DNA from: Methylomarinovum tepidoasis
GTDB taxonomy: Bacteria; Pseudomonadota; Gammaproteobacteria; Methylococcales; Methylothermaceae
Assembly: GCF_030294985.1 (NCBI RefSeq)
Contig: NZ_AP024718.1
Location: 868,001-932,000 of the forward strand
Reading direction: 5' to 3'
Length of the DNA stretch: 64,000 nt
Shown here: piece by piece, positions 39,827 to 49,358 of the stretch
How the letters are laid out: each line of letters opens with the position of its first letter
Numbering within the stretch: the stretch's first letter is position 1
Notes under the pieces: model-generated
The model's input: the letters and a program-made list of their open reading frames with translations, nothing else
Told to the model about the DNA's origin: nothing
Database searches by the model: none
Program-made: the position numbers and the translations under genes

Positions 39827-40350
39827 CGCAAATACTCCCCGATGGCCGCATCCAGGGTATGCTGTGCCGCCATGACGAGATCGCACACCTCTCGGGCCGC
39901 GCCCTGGCCGCCTGGCAGCTCGGTGACCCAATGAACGTGACGTTTGACCAGCGGGTGGGCGTCGGCCACGGCGATGGCCAGATGCACCCGGGTCAGCAGC
40001 GGCAGATCGAGCACGTCGTCGCCGACGCAGGCCATCGCTTCCGGGGCGATGCCGGTGGCCTGCTGCAGGGATTGCAGCGCCAAGCGCTTGTCCTCGTAGC
40101 CTTGATAGACGTGCTCTATCCCTAGACTCTCGCAGCGCAGCGCTACCGAGCGGGAGGTGCGGCCGGAGATCACCGCCGTCGCCACGCCGCTGCGGCGCAG
40201 CAGTTTGAGCCCGTGGCCGTCGCGGGCGTGAAAGCCCTTGTATTCCCGGCCTTCGTGGTCGAAGAACAACCGGCCGTCGGTGAGGACGCCATCGACGTCG
40301 AAGATCACCAGACGCACCCGGCTGGCCCGTTCCAGAATCTCGTCTCGCAT
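39823..40350 (-). CDS. kdsC: KDO-8-phosphate phosphatase
   Basis: A 175-residue HAD phosphatase without a cap domain: FDVDGVLTDGRLF, HARDGHGLKLL, ISGRTS and GDDVLDLPLL. Releases phosphate from Kdo-8-P for LPS core synthesis. Overlaps kdsD by one base and lptA by four. Confidence 0.97.
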   Translation of the reverse strand: MRDEILERASRVRLVIFDVDGVLTDGRLFFDHEGREYKGFHARDGHGLKLLRRSGVATAVISGRTSRSVALRCESLGIEHVYQGYEDKRLALQSLQQATGIAPEAMACVGDDVLDLPLLTRVHLAIAVADAHPLVKRHVHWVTELPGGQGAAREVCDLVMAAQHTLDAAIGEYLR

Positions 40351-41333
40351 CAGAACACTCCCGCGCGCAGCAGATCGTGCATGTTCAAGGCCCCCACCAG
40401 GCGGTTGTCGTCATCGACCACCAGCAGGGCGTTGATCTTACGGTCCTCCATCAGCTTGACCGCCTCGGCGGCGAGCATCCCCGGCGAGGCGGTGGCGCAT
40501 CCTCGGGTCATGACCTCGCGAATGGGGGTGGTGTGGATGTCGCAGTCGCCTCGCTCGAACAGCCGCCGCAGGTCGCCGTCGGTGAAGATGCCCTGCACAC
40601 GGCCGTCCCCGTCCACCACAGCGGTCATGCCCAGCTTCTTGGCGGTCATTTCCAGCAGCGCCTGATCGAGGGTGGCGGTTTCGGGCACCCTGGGGATGGC
40701 GTCGCCGGTGTGCATGATGTCATCGATCTTCAGCAGCAGCCGCCTTCCCAGGCTGCCGGCTGGATGGGAGCGGGCGAAATCCTCCCGGGTGAAACCGCGG
40801 GCTTCCAGCAAAGCGACCGCAAGGGCGTCGCCCATCGCCAGGGCCGCAGTGGTGCTGGCGGTCGGCGCCAAGCCCAGCGGACAGGCTTCCTGCGCGACGC
40901 TGACGTCGATGTGGACGGTGGCCTGGCGCGCCAGGGTGGAATCGGGGCGGCCGGTCATGGCGATCAGCGGTACCCCGAGGCGTTTGATCAGGGGAATGAT
41001 GAAGACCAGCTCGTCGGTTTCGCCAGAGTTGGACAGTGCCAGGACCACGTCCTTGGGCGTGATCATTCCCAGGTCGCCGTGGCTGGCCTCGCCGGGATGG
41101 ACGAAGAAGGCCGGGGTGCCGGTACTGGCCAGGGTGGCGGCGATCTTGCCGCAGATATGGCCGGATTTTCCCATGCCGGTCACCACCACCCGCCCTTCAC
41201 AGCGCAGCATCAGCTGACAGGCGCGGGCGAAGTTGGCGTCGATGCGCGTCGCCAGGCGGGCGACCGCTTCCGCCTCCAGGCGGATGACTTCCAGTCCCAG
41301 TTGACACAGGCGCTGGCGTTCGTTTTCGGTCAT
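40350..41333 (-). CDS. kdsD: D-arabinose-5-phosphate isomerase
   Basis: A 327-residue enzyme with an N-terminal SIS domain ([31 protein letters not shown]) and two C-terminal CBS domains ([25 protein letters not shown]). Converts ribulose-5-P to arabinose-5-P, the first Kdo step. ATG 41,333 overlaps yrbG's stop by four bases. Confidence 0.97.
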   Translation of the reverse strand: MTENERQRLCQLGLEVIRLEAEAVARLATRIDANFARACQLMLRCEGRVVVTGMGKSGHICGKIAATLASTGTPAFFVHPGEASHGDLGMITPKDVVLALSNSGETDELVFIIPLIKRLGVPLIAMTGRPDSTLARQATVHIDVSVAQEACPLGLAPTASTTAALAMGDALAVALLEARGFTREDFARSHPAGSLGRRLLLKIDDIMHTGDAIPRVPETATLDQALLEMTAKKLGMTAVVDGDGRVQGIFTDGDLRRLFERGDCDIHTTPIREVMTRGCATASPGMLAAEAVKLMEDRKINALLVVDDDNRLVGALNMHDLLRAGVF

Positions 41334-42310
41334 GGATGCAGGCTTCGATAGAGCGTGAACTGGTAGGTGCAGAAACCGGCCAGCAGCACCAGGCCACCGA
41401 GGCGGCCGATCTGCGGGGAGCGGCGCCAGCCGTTGCCCAGGAGCAGCAGGGCGACGGTGAAGCCGAGCATCCAGGGGAAATCCCGCCGGATCACGACCGC
41501 TTCCAGACGGCCCGGGTGGATCAGGCCGGGCATGGCGAACACCGCCAACATGTTGAACATGTTGGAACCGACGATATTGCCGATGGCCAGATCGTCCTCT
41601 TGTTTGAGCACGCTGGCAAGGGATGCGGCCAGTTCCGGCAGGCTGGTTCCCAGGGCGACGATGGTCAGGCCGATGATCAAATCGCTGATGCCGAAGGTGT
41701 GAGCGATGCCGCTGGCCGACCACACCAGCAGCCTGGAGCTGAGCACCAGTCCGAACAGCCCGAAACCGAACCAGAACCAGGCCTGGCCGGTGGGAAGGGG
41801 GGGCGGGATTTCGTTTTCCACCTCCAGGGCCAGCGGGTCGGCGGCCGGTGCCTGGCGCGCAATCCATCCCAGCCAGCCCAGGAAGGCGATCAGGGCGGCC
41901 AGCAACAGCCCCCCTTCGAGACGGCTCAGTTCCTGGTCGTAGCTGAGGCCGAAGGCCGTCAGGCAGGCGGCGAGGAGCATGGGGATCTCCCGTTTCAAGG
42001 TGCGCGAATGCACCGCCACCGGCGCCAGCAGGGCGGTGCAGCCCAGAATCAGGCCGATGTTGGCGATGTTGGAGCCGATGGCGTTGCCCACCGCCAGGCC
42101 GGTGTTGCCGCGCCAGGCCGCCACCGAGGATACCAGGATCTCCGGCGCCGAGGTCCCGAAGCCGACGATGGTCAGGCCGATGATGAGAGATGGCACCCCC
42201 AGATTGCGGGCGATGCTCGCGGCTCCGATCACGAAACGGTCGGCGCAGTAAACCAGGGCGATGAGGCCGACGACAAGGGCGTCGGCATAGATCCACAAGT
42301 CGGTCGTCAT
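41330..42310 (-). CDS. calcium/sodium antiporter (YrbG/CaxA family)
   Basis: A 326-residue cation exchanger with two inverted alpha repeats: [12 protein letters not shown] and [14 protein letters not shown] in the first, [13 protein letters not shown] and [14 protein letters not shown] in the second. Ten or so membrane helices. First gene of the yrbG-kdsD-kdsC-lptA-lptB-zapD-yacG run. Confidence 0.95.
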   Translation of the reverse strand: MTTDLWIYADALVVGLIALVYCADRFVIGAASIARNLGVPSLIIGLTIVGFGTSAPEILVSSVAAWRGNTGLAVGNAIGSNIANIGLILGCTALLAPVAVHSRTLKREIPMLLAACLTAFGLSYDQELSRLEGGLLLAALIAFLGWLGWIARQAPAADPLALEVENEIPPPLPTGQAWFWFGFGLFGLVLSSRLLVWSASGIAHTFGISDLIIGLTIVALGTSLPELAASLASVLKQEDDLAIGNIVGSNMFNMLAVFAMPGLIHPGRLEAVVIRRDFPWMLGFTVALLLLGNGWRRSPQIGRLGGLVLLAGFCTYQFTLYRSLHP

Positions 42311-42387
42311 AAGCCGGTCATTATAACCAGTTGCCTTTTCCTCCGTGGGAATTAAGATGACCGCACCATGACCGCAGGATTCCAGCC

Positions 42388-44433
42388 ATGACCAATCCCC
42401 TGTTGGAAACTTACGAATTTCCGCCCTTTTCCCGCATCCGGCCCGAGCATGTGGAGCCGGCCATCACCCGCATTCTCCACGACAACCGCCAGCAGGTGGC
42501 GCGCCTGCTCCAGCACGGCGGTCCCTACACCTGGGACAATCTCATCCGTCCCCTGGAAGATCTGGACGACCGCCTCGACAAGGCGTGGTCGCCGGTGCGC
42601 CATCTCAACGCCGTGGTCAACAGCGAGGCGCTCCGGCAGGCCTACAACGCCTGTCTGCCGAAGCTGAGCGACTACGCCACCGACCTGGGCCAGAACGAAG
42701 CCCTTTACCAGGCCCACCAGGCCATCGCCGACAGTGAGGAATTCCAGCGCTTGGACCCGGCCCAGCGAAAGATCGTCCAGGACGCCCTGCGCGACTTTCG
42801 CCTGGCCGGCGTCGCTCTGTCTTCGGAGCGCAAGGCGCGCTTCAAGGCCATCGAGCAGCGCCTGTCGAAACTGGCGAGCCACTTCGAGGAGAACGTTCTC
42901 GACGCCACCAATGCTTGGACCAAACACATCACCGACGAAGCCCGTCTCCAGGGGCTGCCGGAAACCGCCAGAACGGTCGCCCGTCAGGCCGCCGCCGCTC
43001 GGGGGCTGGACGGCTGGCTCCTGACCTTGGAGTTTCCCTGCTACGCTGCGGTGATGACCTTCGCCGACGACCGCAACCTGCGCCGGGAGCTGTACGAGGC
43101 TTACGTCACCCGCGCCTCCGACCAGGGTCCCCACGCCGGCCGCTGGGACAATACCGAAGTGATGGAGGAGATCCTGCGTCTGCGTCATGAAAAAGCCCGG
43201 CTTTTGGGGTATGCCAACTTCGCCGAGCTGTCGCTGGCCACCAAGATGGCGGAAACCCCGCAACAGGTGCTGGATTTCCTCTGCGAGCTGGCGGCCCGCT
43301 CCAGACCTGTGGCCGAGCGCGATCTGGCCGAATTGCGCCGCTTCGCCCGCGATCATCACGGCATCGACGAAGTGCAGGCGTGGGACCTGATGTACTATTC
43401 GGAAAAGCTGCGCCAGCACAAGTTCCGGCTGTCCCAGGAGGAGGTCAAGCAATACTTCCCCGCCACCCGGGTGGTGCCCGGGCTGTTCCGGGTGGTCGAG
43501 CGCTTGTACGGACTGGACATCCGGGCGCTGGAAGGGATCGACGTCTGGCATCCGGACGTGCGCTGTTACGAAATCCGCGACGCCCGGGGCGAGGTCCGCG
43601 GCCGTTTTTATCTCGATCTCTACGCCCGCCCCAAGAAACGTGGCGGGGCCTGGATGGACGAGTGCGTCGCCCGCCGCCGGCTCCAGGGCCAGGTGCAGGT
43701 GCCCATCGCCTTCCTCACCTGCAACTTCACCCCGCCGGCCGGAAACGATCCCGCCCTCTTGACCCACGACGAAGTCCTGACCCTGTTCCACGAGTTCGGC
43801 CACGGCCTCCACCACCTGCTCACCCAGGTGGACTACAGTGGCGTTTCCGGCATCCGCGGGGTGGAATGGGACGCGGTGGAACTGCCGAGCCAGTTCATGG
43901 AGAACTTTTGCTGGCAGCGCGAAACCCTCGATCTGATTGCGGGCCACTACCGCAGCGGTGAGCCCCTGCCGGAGGCGCTGTTCCAGAAGATGCTCGCGGC
44001 CAAGAATTTCCAGGCCGGCATGATGATGGTGCGCCAGCTGGAGTTCGCTCTGTTCGATTTCCGCATCCACATGGAATACGATCCGGCCCGGGGCGGGCGC
44101 ATCTACGAGATTCTGGAAGAAGTGCGCGATCAGGTGGCGGTGTTCAGGCCGCCGGCCTTCAACCGCTTCGCCCACAGTTTCTCTCACATCTTCGGCGGCG
44201 GTTACGCGGCCGGCTACTACAGTTACAAGTGGGCCGAAGTGCTGTCGGCGGATGCCTTCTCCCGCTTCGAGGAGGAGGGCATCTTCGACCCGGCCACCGG
44301 GCGGGCCTTCCTCCAGCACATCCTGGAAGTGGGCGGCAGCCGCCCGGCGCTGGAATCCTTCAAGGCCTTCCGCGGGCGCGAGCCGAAGATCGACGCGTTG
44401 CTGCGCCACAGCGGCATCAGCACCGAGGCGTGA
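42388..44433 (+). CDS. prlC: oligopeptidase A (M3 metallopeptidase)
   Basis: A 681-residue cytosolic zinc endopeptidase that degrades signal peptides and short peptides. The zinc site HEFGHGLHHLL is present, with the downstream Glu in the WDAVELPSQFMENF segment, and AHSFSHIFGGGYAAGYYSYKWAEVLSAD near the end. Divergent from yrbG; length normal. Confidence 0.97.
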   Translation: MTNPLLETYEFPPFSRIRPEHVEPAITRILHDNRQQVARLLQHGGPYTWDNLIRPLEDLDDRLDKAWSPVRHLNAVVNSEALRQAYNACLPKLSDYATDLGQNEALYQAHQAIADSEEFQRLDPAQRKIVQDALRDFRLAGVALSSERKARFKAIEQRLSKLASHFEENVLDATNAWTKHITDEARLQGLPETARTVARQAAAARGLDGWLLTLEFPCYAAVMTFADDRNLRRELYEAYVTRASDQGPHAGRWDNTEVMEEILRLRHEKARLLGYANFAELSLATKMAETPQQVLDFLCELAARSRPVAERDLAELRRFARDHHGIDEVQAWDLMYYSEKLRQHKFRLSQEEVKQYFPATRVVPGLFRVVERLYGLDIRALEGIDVWHPDVRCYEIRDARGEVRGRFYLDLYARPKKRGGAWMDECVARRRLQGQVQVPIAFLTCNFTPPAGNDPALLTHDEVLTLFHEFGHGLHHLLTQVDYSGVSGIRGVEWDAVELPSQFMENFCWQRETLDLIAGHYRSGEPLPEALFQKMLAAKNFQAGMMMVRQLEFALFDFRIHMEYDPARGGRIYEILEEVRDQVAVFRPPAFNRFAHSFSHIFGGGYAAGYYSYKWAEVLSADAFSRFEEEGIFDPATGRAFLQHILEVGGSRPALESFKAFRGREPKIDALLRHSGISTEA

Positions 44434-45141
44434 TTAAGCGTTACCCTGCTGCTGGCCGTCGCCTGTCAGCAGGGTTTTGACTTCCGCTTCAGGCACGTCG
44501 TACCAGTGGCGATAGGCTTCGGCCACGGCGTAGACCCAGCCGCTGCGGACGTTGGGACAGTAGATCCTGTCCACCAGTGGGGCGATGCGCCGCAATGCCT
44601 GCCGGTGGGCGGTGGGGACGGCGACGATGATTTTGCCGGCTCCCAGCTTCTTCAGTGCCCTGATGGCCACTTCCATGGTGTAGCCGCTGGCCAGGCCGTC
44701 GTCCACGAGAATGACGGTGCGGCCGCGCACCTCCGGCATTCCCGTTTCCCCCAGGAAGTTCCGGTAACGGCGGGCTACCTTGGCCTTGGCCCGGGCCAGA
44801 CCTTCGGCGACTTCCGCCTCGCTTAGCCCCAGCCGTTCGACGGCCTCGGGGTTGATAAGCTCGGTGTCGTCGAAGGCGACGGCACCGAAGCCCACTTCGG
44901 TGTTCCACGAAGGCGTCGCTTTGCTGGTTACCAACAGCGACAGAGGCGCCTTCAGCTGCCGGGCGATGACCGCCGCTACCGGCACGCCGCCGGCAGGGAT
45001 GGCGAGAACGATAGGTTTTTCCTCTGCCAGCTCGGCGAGCATCTCCGCCAGCACCTCGCCGGCTTCGGTGCGGTTCTCGAAGACGCCGACGGTGTCGCGC
45101 AGCTCCGGCTGGTCGATGACGTTGGCGGGCAGATCGGTCAC
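44434..45141 (-). CDS. phosphoribosyltransferase-domain protein
   Basis: A 235-residue PRTase-fold protein: the PRPP loop VILVDDGLASGYTMEVAIRAL, N-terminal RTEAGEVLAEMLAEL and AIPAGGVPVAAVIARQL. This class of predicted phosphoribosyltransferases is of uncertain substrate. Starts a few bases after the SDH-type protease gene on the same strand. Confidence 0.85.
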   Translation of the reverse strand: MTDLPANVIDQPELRDTVGVFENRTEAGEVLAEMLAELAEEKPIVLAIPAGGVPVAAVIARQLKAPLSLLVTSKATPSWNTEVGFGAVAFDDTELINPEAVERLGLSEAEVAEGLARAKAKVARRYRNFLGETGMPEVRGRTVILVDDGLASGYTMEVAIRALKKLGAGKIIVAVPTAHRQALRRIAPLVDRIYCPNVRSGWVYAVAEAYRHWYDVPEAEVKTLLTGDGQQQGNA

Positions 45142-45148
45142 GGCCGGT

Positions 45149-45985
45149 TCATTGCTTTCTTTGGGTGGTGGGTTGGGCCATGCGCCGCTCCGGCAGGTAT
45201 TCCACCGTTGGCATGCGCTTGACCGGCTGTGGGTACAAGCTCATGAGCTGCAGGAACTCCTCCGGCATGTCGGTGTTGACCGGCAGCCCCATCCGTTTGG
45301 CCTCGTCGGCGGTGATAGGATAGTCGTGGGTCCAGGTGCCGGTGGAGAGAAGCTCGGCCAGTTCGCGGGCCTTGTTTTCCGGGAACTTGGGCCGGAGCAG
45401 TTCGTAGACCGCCTCGCGTACCTGACGGATGGCCTTTTCCGACTGGTCGGCAAGGATCAGGGTCTGATCGTCGACCTCGTTGACGTCCTTTTGCGATACC
45501 GCCTTGATGATGGAGGCGGCGGCGTACTGGCCCAGCTGGGGATCGACCGGGCCGAGGACGGCGTGCTCGCACAGGATGATTTCGTCGGCGGCCAGGGCGA
45601 TCAGGGTGCCGCCGGACATGGCGTAATGAGGCACGATGACCCGCACCCGGCCTTTGTGGCGGGCGATGGCGCGGGCGATCTGGAGGGCGGCGAGCACCAG
45701 GCCGCCGGGGGTGTGGAGCACCAGATCGATAGGCACTTCCGGATCGGTCAGATGGATGGCGCGGATGACCTCCTCGGAATCGTTGACGTCGATGTAACGC
45801 ACCACGGGGAAGCCGAGGAAGTTCATGGATTCCTGGCGGTGGATCATGAGGATCACCCGGCTGCCGCGCTTGGCCTCGATGCGTGAGAGTAGGCGGGCCC
45901 GACTGGCCTCCAGCATGCGCTGGTGAATGACCGGCTGCAGCGCCGACAGAATGAAGAACAGCCAGAACAGGGAAGCGAAATCCAT
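45149..45985 (-). CDS. SDH-type Clp-fold serine protease, membrane anchored
   Basis: A 278-residue protein of the SDH_protease/SppA-like family (PF01972 type). An N-terminal hydrophobic helix (FASLFWLFFILSALQPVI) anchors it; LHTPGGLVLAALQIA, then the nucleophile region PHYAMSGGTLIALAAD and LGPVDPQLG form the ClpP-like core. It starts next to the rhomboid gene's stop (TGATGG junction), suggesting a membrane-proteolysis operon. Confidence 0.88.
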   Translation of the reverse strand: MDFASLFWLFFILSALQPVIHQRMLEASRARLLSRIEAKRGSRVILMIHRQESMNFLGFPVVRYIDVNDSEEVIRAIHLTDPEVPIDLVLHTPGGLVLAALQIARAIARHKGRVRVIVPHYAMSGGTLIALAADEIILCEHAVLGPVDPQLGQYAAASIIKAVSQKDVNEVDDQTLILADQSEKAIRQVREAVYELLRPKFPENKARELAELLSTGTWTHDYPITADEAKRMGLPVNTDMPEEFLQLMSLYPQPVKRMPTVEYLPERRMAQPTTQRKQ

Positions 45986-46755
45986 CACGAGTCTCCTTTG
46001 AGTTTTTCTTTGGGTTCGTCCAGCGCCACGTCCCAGGCGTTCTCGAAGGCAAATTCATCCTTGTAGAAGTGTTGACGCCGGTTGGGATCGAGAAACGGCT
46101 TGCACAAAATCATGCCGGCGATGAAACCGCCGATGTGGGCCCACCAGGCCACCCCGCCCACCTGTTCCGGCCCCAACAGGGCGGCGACGCCGGAGAACAG
46201 CTGGGAAAAGAACCAGATCAGGATGAAGGTGGCCGCCGGCAAGGCGACGAAGAGCGGGTAGAAGAACAGCGGAATCAGGGTGATGATGTGCGCACGCGGA
46301 TAGAGCAGGAGATAGGCGCCCATCACCCCGGCGATGGCGCCGGAGGCGCCCACGGTGGGCACGGTAGAATCCAGGTTGGTGGCCCAGTGGACAATGCCGG
46401 CGATGACGCCGCACAACAGATAGAAGATCAGGAACCGCCACGGACCCATGCGGTCTTCCACATTGTCGCCGAAGATCCACAGGGCCCACATGTTGCTGAT
46501 GAGATGGAGCCAGCCGCCGTGGAGGAACAGGCAGGTCAGGAAGGGCCAGTAATTGTCCACCGGCAGGCCCAGAATCATGGCCCATTCGGGATGGGTGTAG
46601 CGGGCCGGGACGATGCCGAACCAGTAGAACATCGCCTGCAGCTGTTCCGGCGGCAGCGCCAGTTCGAACAGGAAGACCGCACAGTTGGCGCCGATCAACG
46701 CCCAGGTCATCAGCGGCGGTGAATGGCTGGGAATGGTGTCGCGTATCGGAAACAT
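45985..46755 (-). CDS. rhomboid-family intramembrane serine protease
   Basis: A 256-residue polytopic protein. Nucleophile Ser in VGASGAIAGVMGAYL (about 139) and catalytic His in WWAHIGGFIAGMIL (about 210); the HGGWLHLISNMWALWIFGDNVED region is the rhomboid L1/TM2 signature. Cleaves membrane proteins within the bilayer. Operon with the ClpP-fold protease and PRTase genes. Confidence 0.92.
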   Translation of the reverse strand: MFPIRDTIPSHSPPLMTWALIGANCAVFLFELALPPEQLQAMFYWFGIVPARYTHPEWAMILGLPVDNYWPFLTCLFLHGGWLHLISNMWALWIFGDNVEDRMGPWRFLIFYLLCGVIAGIVHWATNLDSTVPTVGASGAIAGVMGAYLLLYPRAHIITLIPLFFYPLFVALPAATFILIWFFSQLFSGVAALLGPEQVGGVAWWAHIGGFIAGMILCKPFLDPNRRQHFYKDEFAFENAWDVALDEPKEKLKGDS

Positions 46756-46818
46756 GGACGTGCCCCCTTATTTGTCGTTTGCCTGCCATTGTAAAGCAGA
46801 CCGTCTTATTTCTTGGCC

Positions 46819-46824
46819 TATAAT
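46819..46824 (+). promoter_or_regulatory. -10 box upstream of the MEKHLA gene
   Basis: A perfect TATAAT 31 bases before the start codon; the -35 is not convincing. Confidence 0.4.
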
Positions 46825-46855
46825 TTCGACCTTCGTGACATTCGAGCGGAGCATC

Positions 46856-47356
46856 ATGTCCGACTATCGCCGCGCCCCTCTGACACCCCCTTCCCCGGCC
46901 AACGCCTGGCTGGCGGAGCACACCGAACGGCTGCGGTGCAGTTTCCATCACTGGACCGGGCGCGATCTGGTCGATCCGGCGCTGGATCCGGTAGCGGCGG
47001 CGCGCTGGCTGTACCAGGCCCCTTTCGCCCTGGTGTCCCACGATGACCAGGCCGATCCTTGCTTCAATTATGCCAATCTCACCGCCCAGCGTCTGTTCGA
47101 ACGCCGCTGGGAGGAATTTGTCGGCCTGCCATCACGCCTTTCCGCCGAGGCGCCTCTGCGGGAGGAACGCCGGCGTTTGCTGGAGCAGGTGTCGCGCCAC
47201 GGTTACATCGACGACTATCGCGGCGTCCGCATCAGCCGCAGCGGCCGCCGTTTCCTCATCGAGCAGGCGACGGTCTGGAACGTGCTCGACATCCAGGGGC
47301 GGCTCATCGGTCAGGCCGCCTGCTTTTCCCGTTGGCGCTGGCTCGGGATGCCATGA
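46856..47356 (+). CDS. MEKHLA-domain protein
   Basis: A 166-residue stand-alone MEKHLA (PAS-like) domain: FNYANLTAQRLFERRWEEFVGLPSRLSAEA, then DDYRGVRISRSGRRFLIEQATVWN and LDIQGRLIGQAA. The domain is thought to bind small molecules or light; stand-alone copies are common in methylotrophs and cyanobacteria. Monocistronic. Confidence 0.85.
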   Translation: MSDYRRAPLTPPSPANAWLAEHTERLRCSFHHWTGRDLVDPALDPVAAARWLYQAPFALVSHDDQADPCFNYANLTAQRLFERRWEEFVGLPSRLSAEAPLREERRRLLEQVSRHGYIDDYRGVRISRSGRRFLIEQATVWNVLDIQGRLIGQAACFSRWRWLGMP

Positions 47357-47444
47357 CGGGTGGGGCTGGTTGATTTCGCCTAGGTTTGCACCTAAGCTGC
47401 GCAGTCATGAAAAAAACGATAACGGAATCCCGGAGGAGAGGCTT

Positions 47445-47936
47445 ATGCAAGAAGGACTGGTCGATATCAAACTGGTTATCTTTCAATCGCTGGTGGTGCT
47501 GTCCCTGCTGTTGATCCTGGTTGGGGTGGTCCGGCCCCAGTGGTTTCTGGGCTGGATGAAAAATCCCAGGCCGGCCTATATGTTCGCCGCCGGTTCGCTG
47601 CTGTTTCTGGTCAGCTACTTCTTCTACAGTCTGCGCATCGGCAACCCTTGGCAGGTCGCCGCCATTCACGCGGTGGTGCTGTTCTCGGTGATTTTCCTGC
47701 TCTTCGGATTGATCAGTCCCCGCTGGGTCTTCGGCACCGACAGGCTGGACCGCCTGTGGGTGATGGCGATCGCGGCAGCGCTGTTCATGGGCTTCATGAC
47801 CCTGCTGGGAATCTACTACGGCCCCAAGAACAAGCGCCAGATGCCGCCTCCCGACCGCAAACCGGCGGTTGTGGCGCCGCAAGCGAACGACTCCCCCGCA
47901 GCGCCCGCACCGGCCGACGAGGCGCCGGCGCCATGA
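47445..47936 (+). CDS. hypothetical four-helix membrane protein
   Basis: A 163-residue protein with four membrane helices (LVIFQSLVVLSLLLILVGVV, AYMFAAGSLLFLVSYFFY, VAAIHAVVLFSVIFLLFGLI, LWVMAIAAALFMGFMTLLGI) and a Pro/Ala-rich C-terminal tail. GGAGGAGAG ribosome site. Overlaps the TPR lipoprotein gene by four bases. Confidence 0.7.
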   Translation: MQEGLVDIKLVIFQSLVVLSLLLILVGVVRPQWFLGWMKNPRPAYMFAAGSLLFLVSYFFYSLRIGNPWQVAAIHAVVLFSVIFLLFGLISPRWVFGTDRLDRLWVMAIAAALFMGFMTLLGIYYGPKNKRQMPPPDRKPAVVAPQANDSPAAPAPADEAPAP

Positions 47937-48451
47937 AACGTGCGCTGATCCTCGCCCTGATGCTGGGGCTGTCCGCCTGTTCCCTCGATCCCCTGTTCAT
48001 GCCGGGGCCGGCGGTGCAGCCGCAACCGGGTTACCCGGTCCCGCCGGCCCCTCCCGCGCCCCAGGCCCGCAAACCCGCCGCACCGCCGCCGGCTGCCGCC
48101 GCGCCTCCGCCGCCAGTTCACGCCGAAGCGCCCCCGCCGGCCGTGGTGGCGCTCGTGGAACAGGCCCGGCAGGACCGCCGCCGCGGGGATCTGGAACGGG
48201 CCGCCGGGCGTTTGGAACGGGCTTTGAGAATTCAGCCGGACGACGCCCGGCTGTGGTACGAGCTGGCCGTGGTGCGGCTGGAGCAGGGCCAGCCGCGTCT
48301 GGCCGAGGAACTGGCCAAGAAATCCCTGCAGCTGGCGCGGGGCGATATCGAATTGCAACAGCGCGACTGGCGCCTGATCGCCGAGGCCCGCCGCCGCAGC
48401 AGGGATGCCATCGGGGCGCGCGAGGCCGAGCGCCGCGCCGCCGGTTATTGA
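47933..48451 (+). CDS. TPR-containing lipoprotein
   Basis: A 172-residue protein with a lipobox signal (LILALMLGLSAC, Cys at 16), a long Pro/Ala linker (residues 24-70) and a C-terminal TPR pair (RRGDLERAAGRLERALRIQPDDARLWYELA, VRLEQGQPRLAEELAKKSL). Outer-membrane scaffold of unknown system. Coupled to the membrane protein upstream and overlapping the convergent RibD-like gene by seven bases. Confidence 0.82.
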   Translation: MKRALILALMLGLSACSLDPLFMPGPAVQPQPGYPVPPAPPAPQARKPAAPPPAAAAPPPPVHAEAPPPAVVALVEQARQDRRRGDLERAAGRLERALRIQPDDARLWYELAVVRLEQGQPRLAEELAKKSLQLARGDIELQQRDWRLIAEARRRSRDAIGAREAERRAAGY

Positions 48452-49275
48452 TTGTCGAAGCAGGCGAACCATTGCCCCGCCCCGCCGGGGCCGGCGGGAT
48501 CGTAATGCAAGGCGCGCAGGATCAGGTGGCCGGCCGGTCCCAGTTCCGGACCCGGCACCATGGTGCGGAACGCCTCCCCACCCATGAGCTGATGGGTGAT
48601 GGTCTGATACAGACGCTGCAGGTGGCCACTGCGCACCACGGTGTCGAGCATGGCAGGACCGGCGATCAGATAGATGCTGTGAAAACCCAGTTCCCCCAGA
48701 ATGGGGATCAGGCGGCGTCCTTCCACCAGGGTGTCACGGCCGGCGAAGATGACCGGATACCCCTCCTTGCGCCAGGCGGTCACCTTGTCGGGATCGGCCC
48801 CTTCCCCGGTGAAGATGAACACCTGCTGGCGGTGCGCCCGGACCGAGTCGGGAATGACGAAATCCAGGCTGGCGCTGGCGATAGCGATGGCCGGCTGCGG
48901 CGCCAATCCCTGCTGCCGGCGCCACGGGAGCAGATCCGCCCCGCTGGGATGGGCGCCGATCTGGAGGATGTTGCCCAGCCTCCCTTCCGCGAGGGCCCGC
49001 AGATAGCCGCCGTGGGTGATGAGGCAGTCGGCCTGGGCCTCCAGCTCCAGAAACAGGCGAAAATCAGCCGGGGTGGTCAGGGTTTTGGGCAGATAGGTTT
49101 GGCCTGTGTGCAGATCTTCCAGGGCGATGCGGCCGTCGAGGCTGGCGAGGAAATTGGCATAGACGAAGGGCTTTTGCGGCGATCCCAAAGCGAAGACCCG
49201 GTGCTGTAGATACAGCCCAGGCAGCGGGACTTCCGCAAAGGGTGCAGGATAGAGACGAAAAATTTGTTTTTGCAT
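48445..49275 (-). CDS. RibD C-terminal-like (dihydrofolate-reductase fold) reductase
   Basis: A 276-residue protein of the pyrimidine reductase class: YANFLASLDGRIALE, LPKTLTTPADFRLFLELEAQADCLITHGGYL, and LGFHSIYLIAGPAMLDTVVRSG. It lacks the deaminase half of RibD. Placed divergently beside the mtdB pair; a role in a pterin or flavin step of C1 metabolism is possible but not shown. ATG 49,275 chosen by the domain start. Confidence 0.78.
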   Translation of the reverse strand: MQKQIFRLYPAPFAEVPLPGLYLQHRVFALGSPQKPFVYANFLASLDGRIALEDLHTGQTYLPKTLTTPADFRLFLELEAQADCLITHGGYLRALAEGRLGNILQIGAHPSGADLLPWRRQQGLAPQPAIAIASASLDFVIPDSVRAHRQQVFIFTGEGADPDKVTAWRKEGYPVIFAGRDTLVEGRRLIPILGELGFHSIYLIAGPAMLDTVVRSGHLQRLYQTITHQLMGGEAFRTMVPGPELGPAGHLILRALHYDPAGPGGAGQWFACFDNQ

Positions 49276-49358
49276 ATCGGCCACGTAATAATTGGGGAAA
49301 TCTGCCGTCTGCGGCGCGCTGCGACGGTTTCCGGTCAACAAGAACAAGAGTCCGTCCG

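Noticed and set aside
40350-42296. Fusion of kdsD with a long N-terminal extension
   Set aside because: The extension is an out-of-frame reading of yrbG; kdsD starts at 41,333 by homology and by the four-base overlap.
42352-44409. 685-codon minus-strand frame opposite prlC
   Set aside because: Antisense of a strongly conserved peptidase gene; no domain in the translation.
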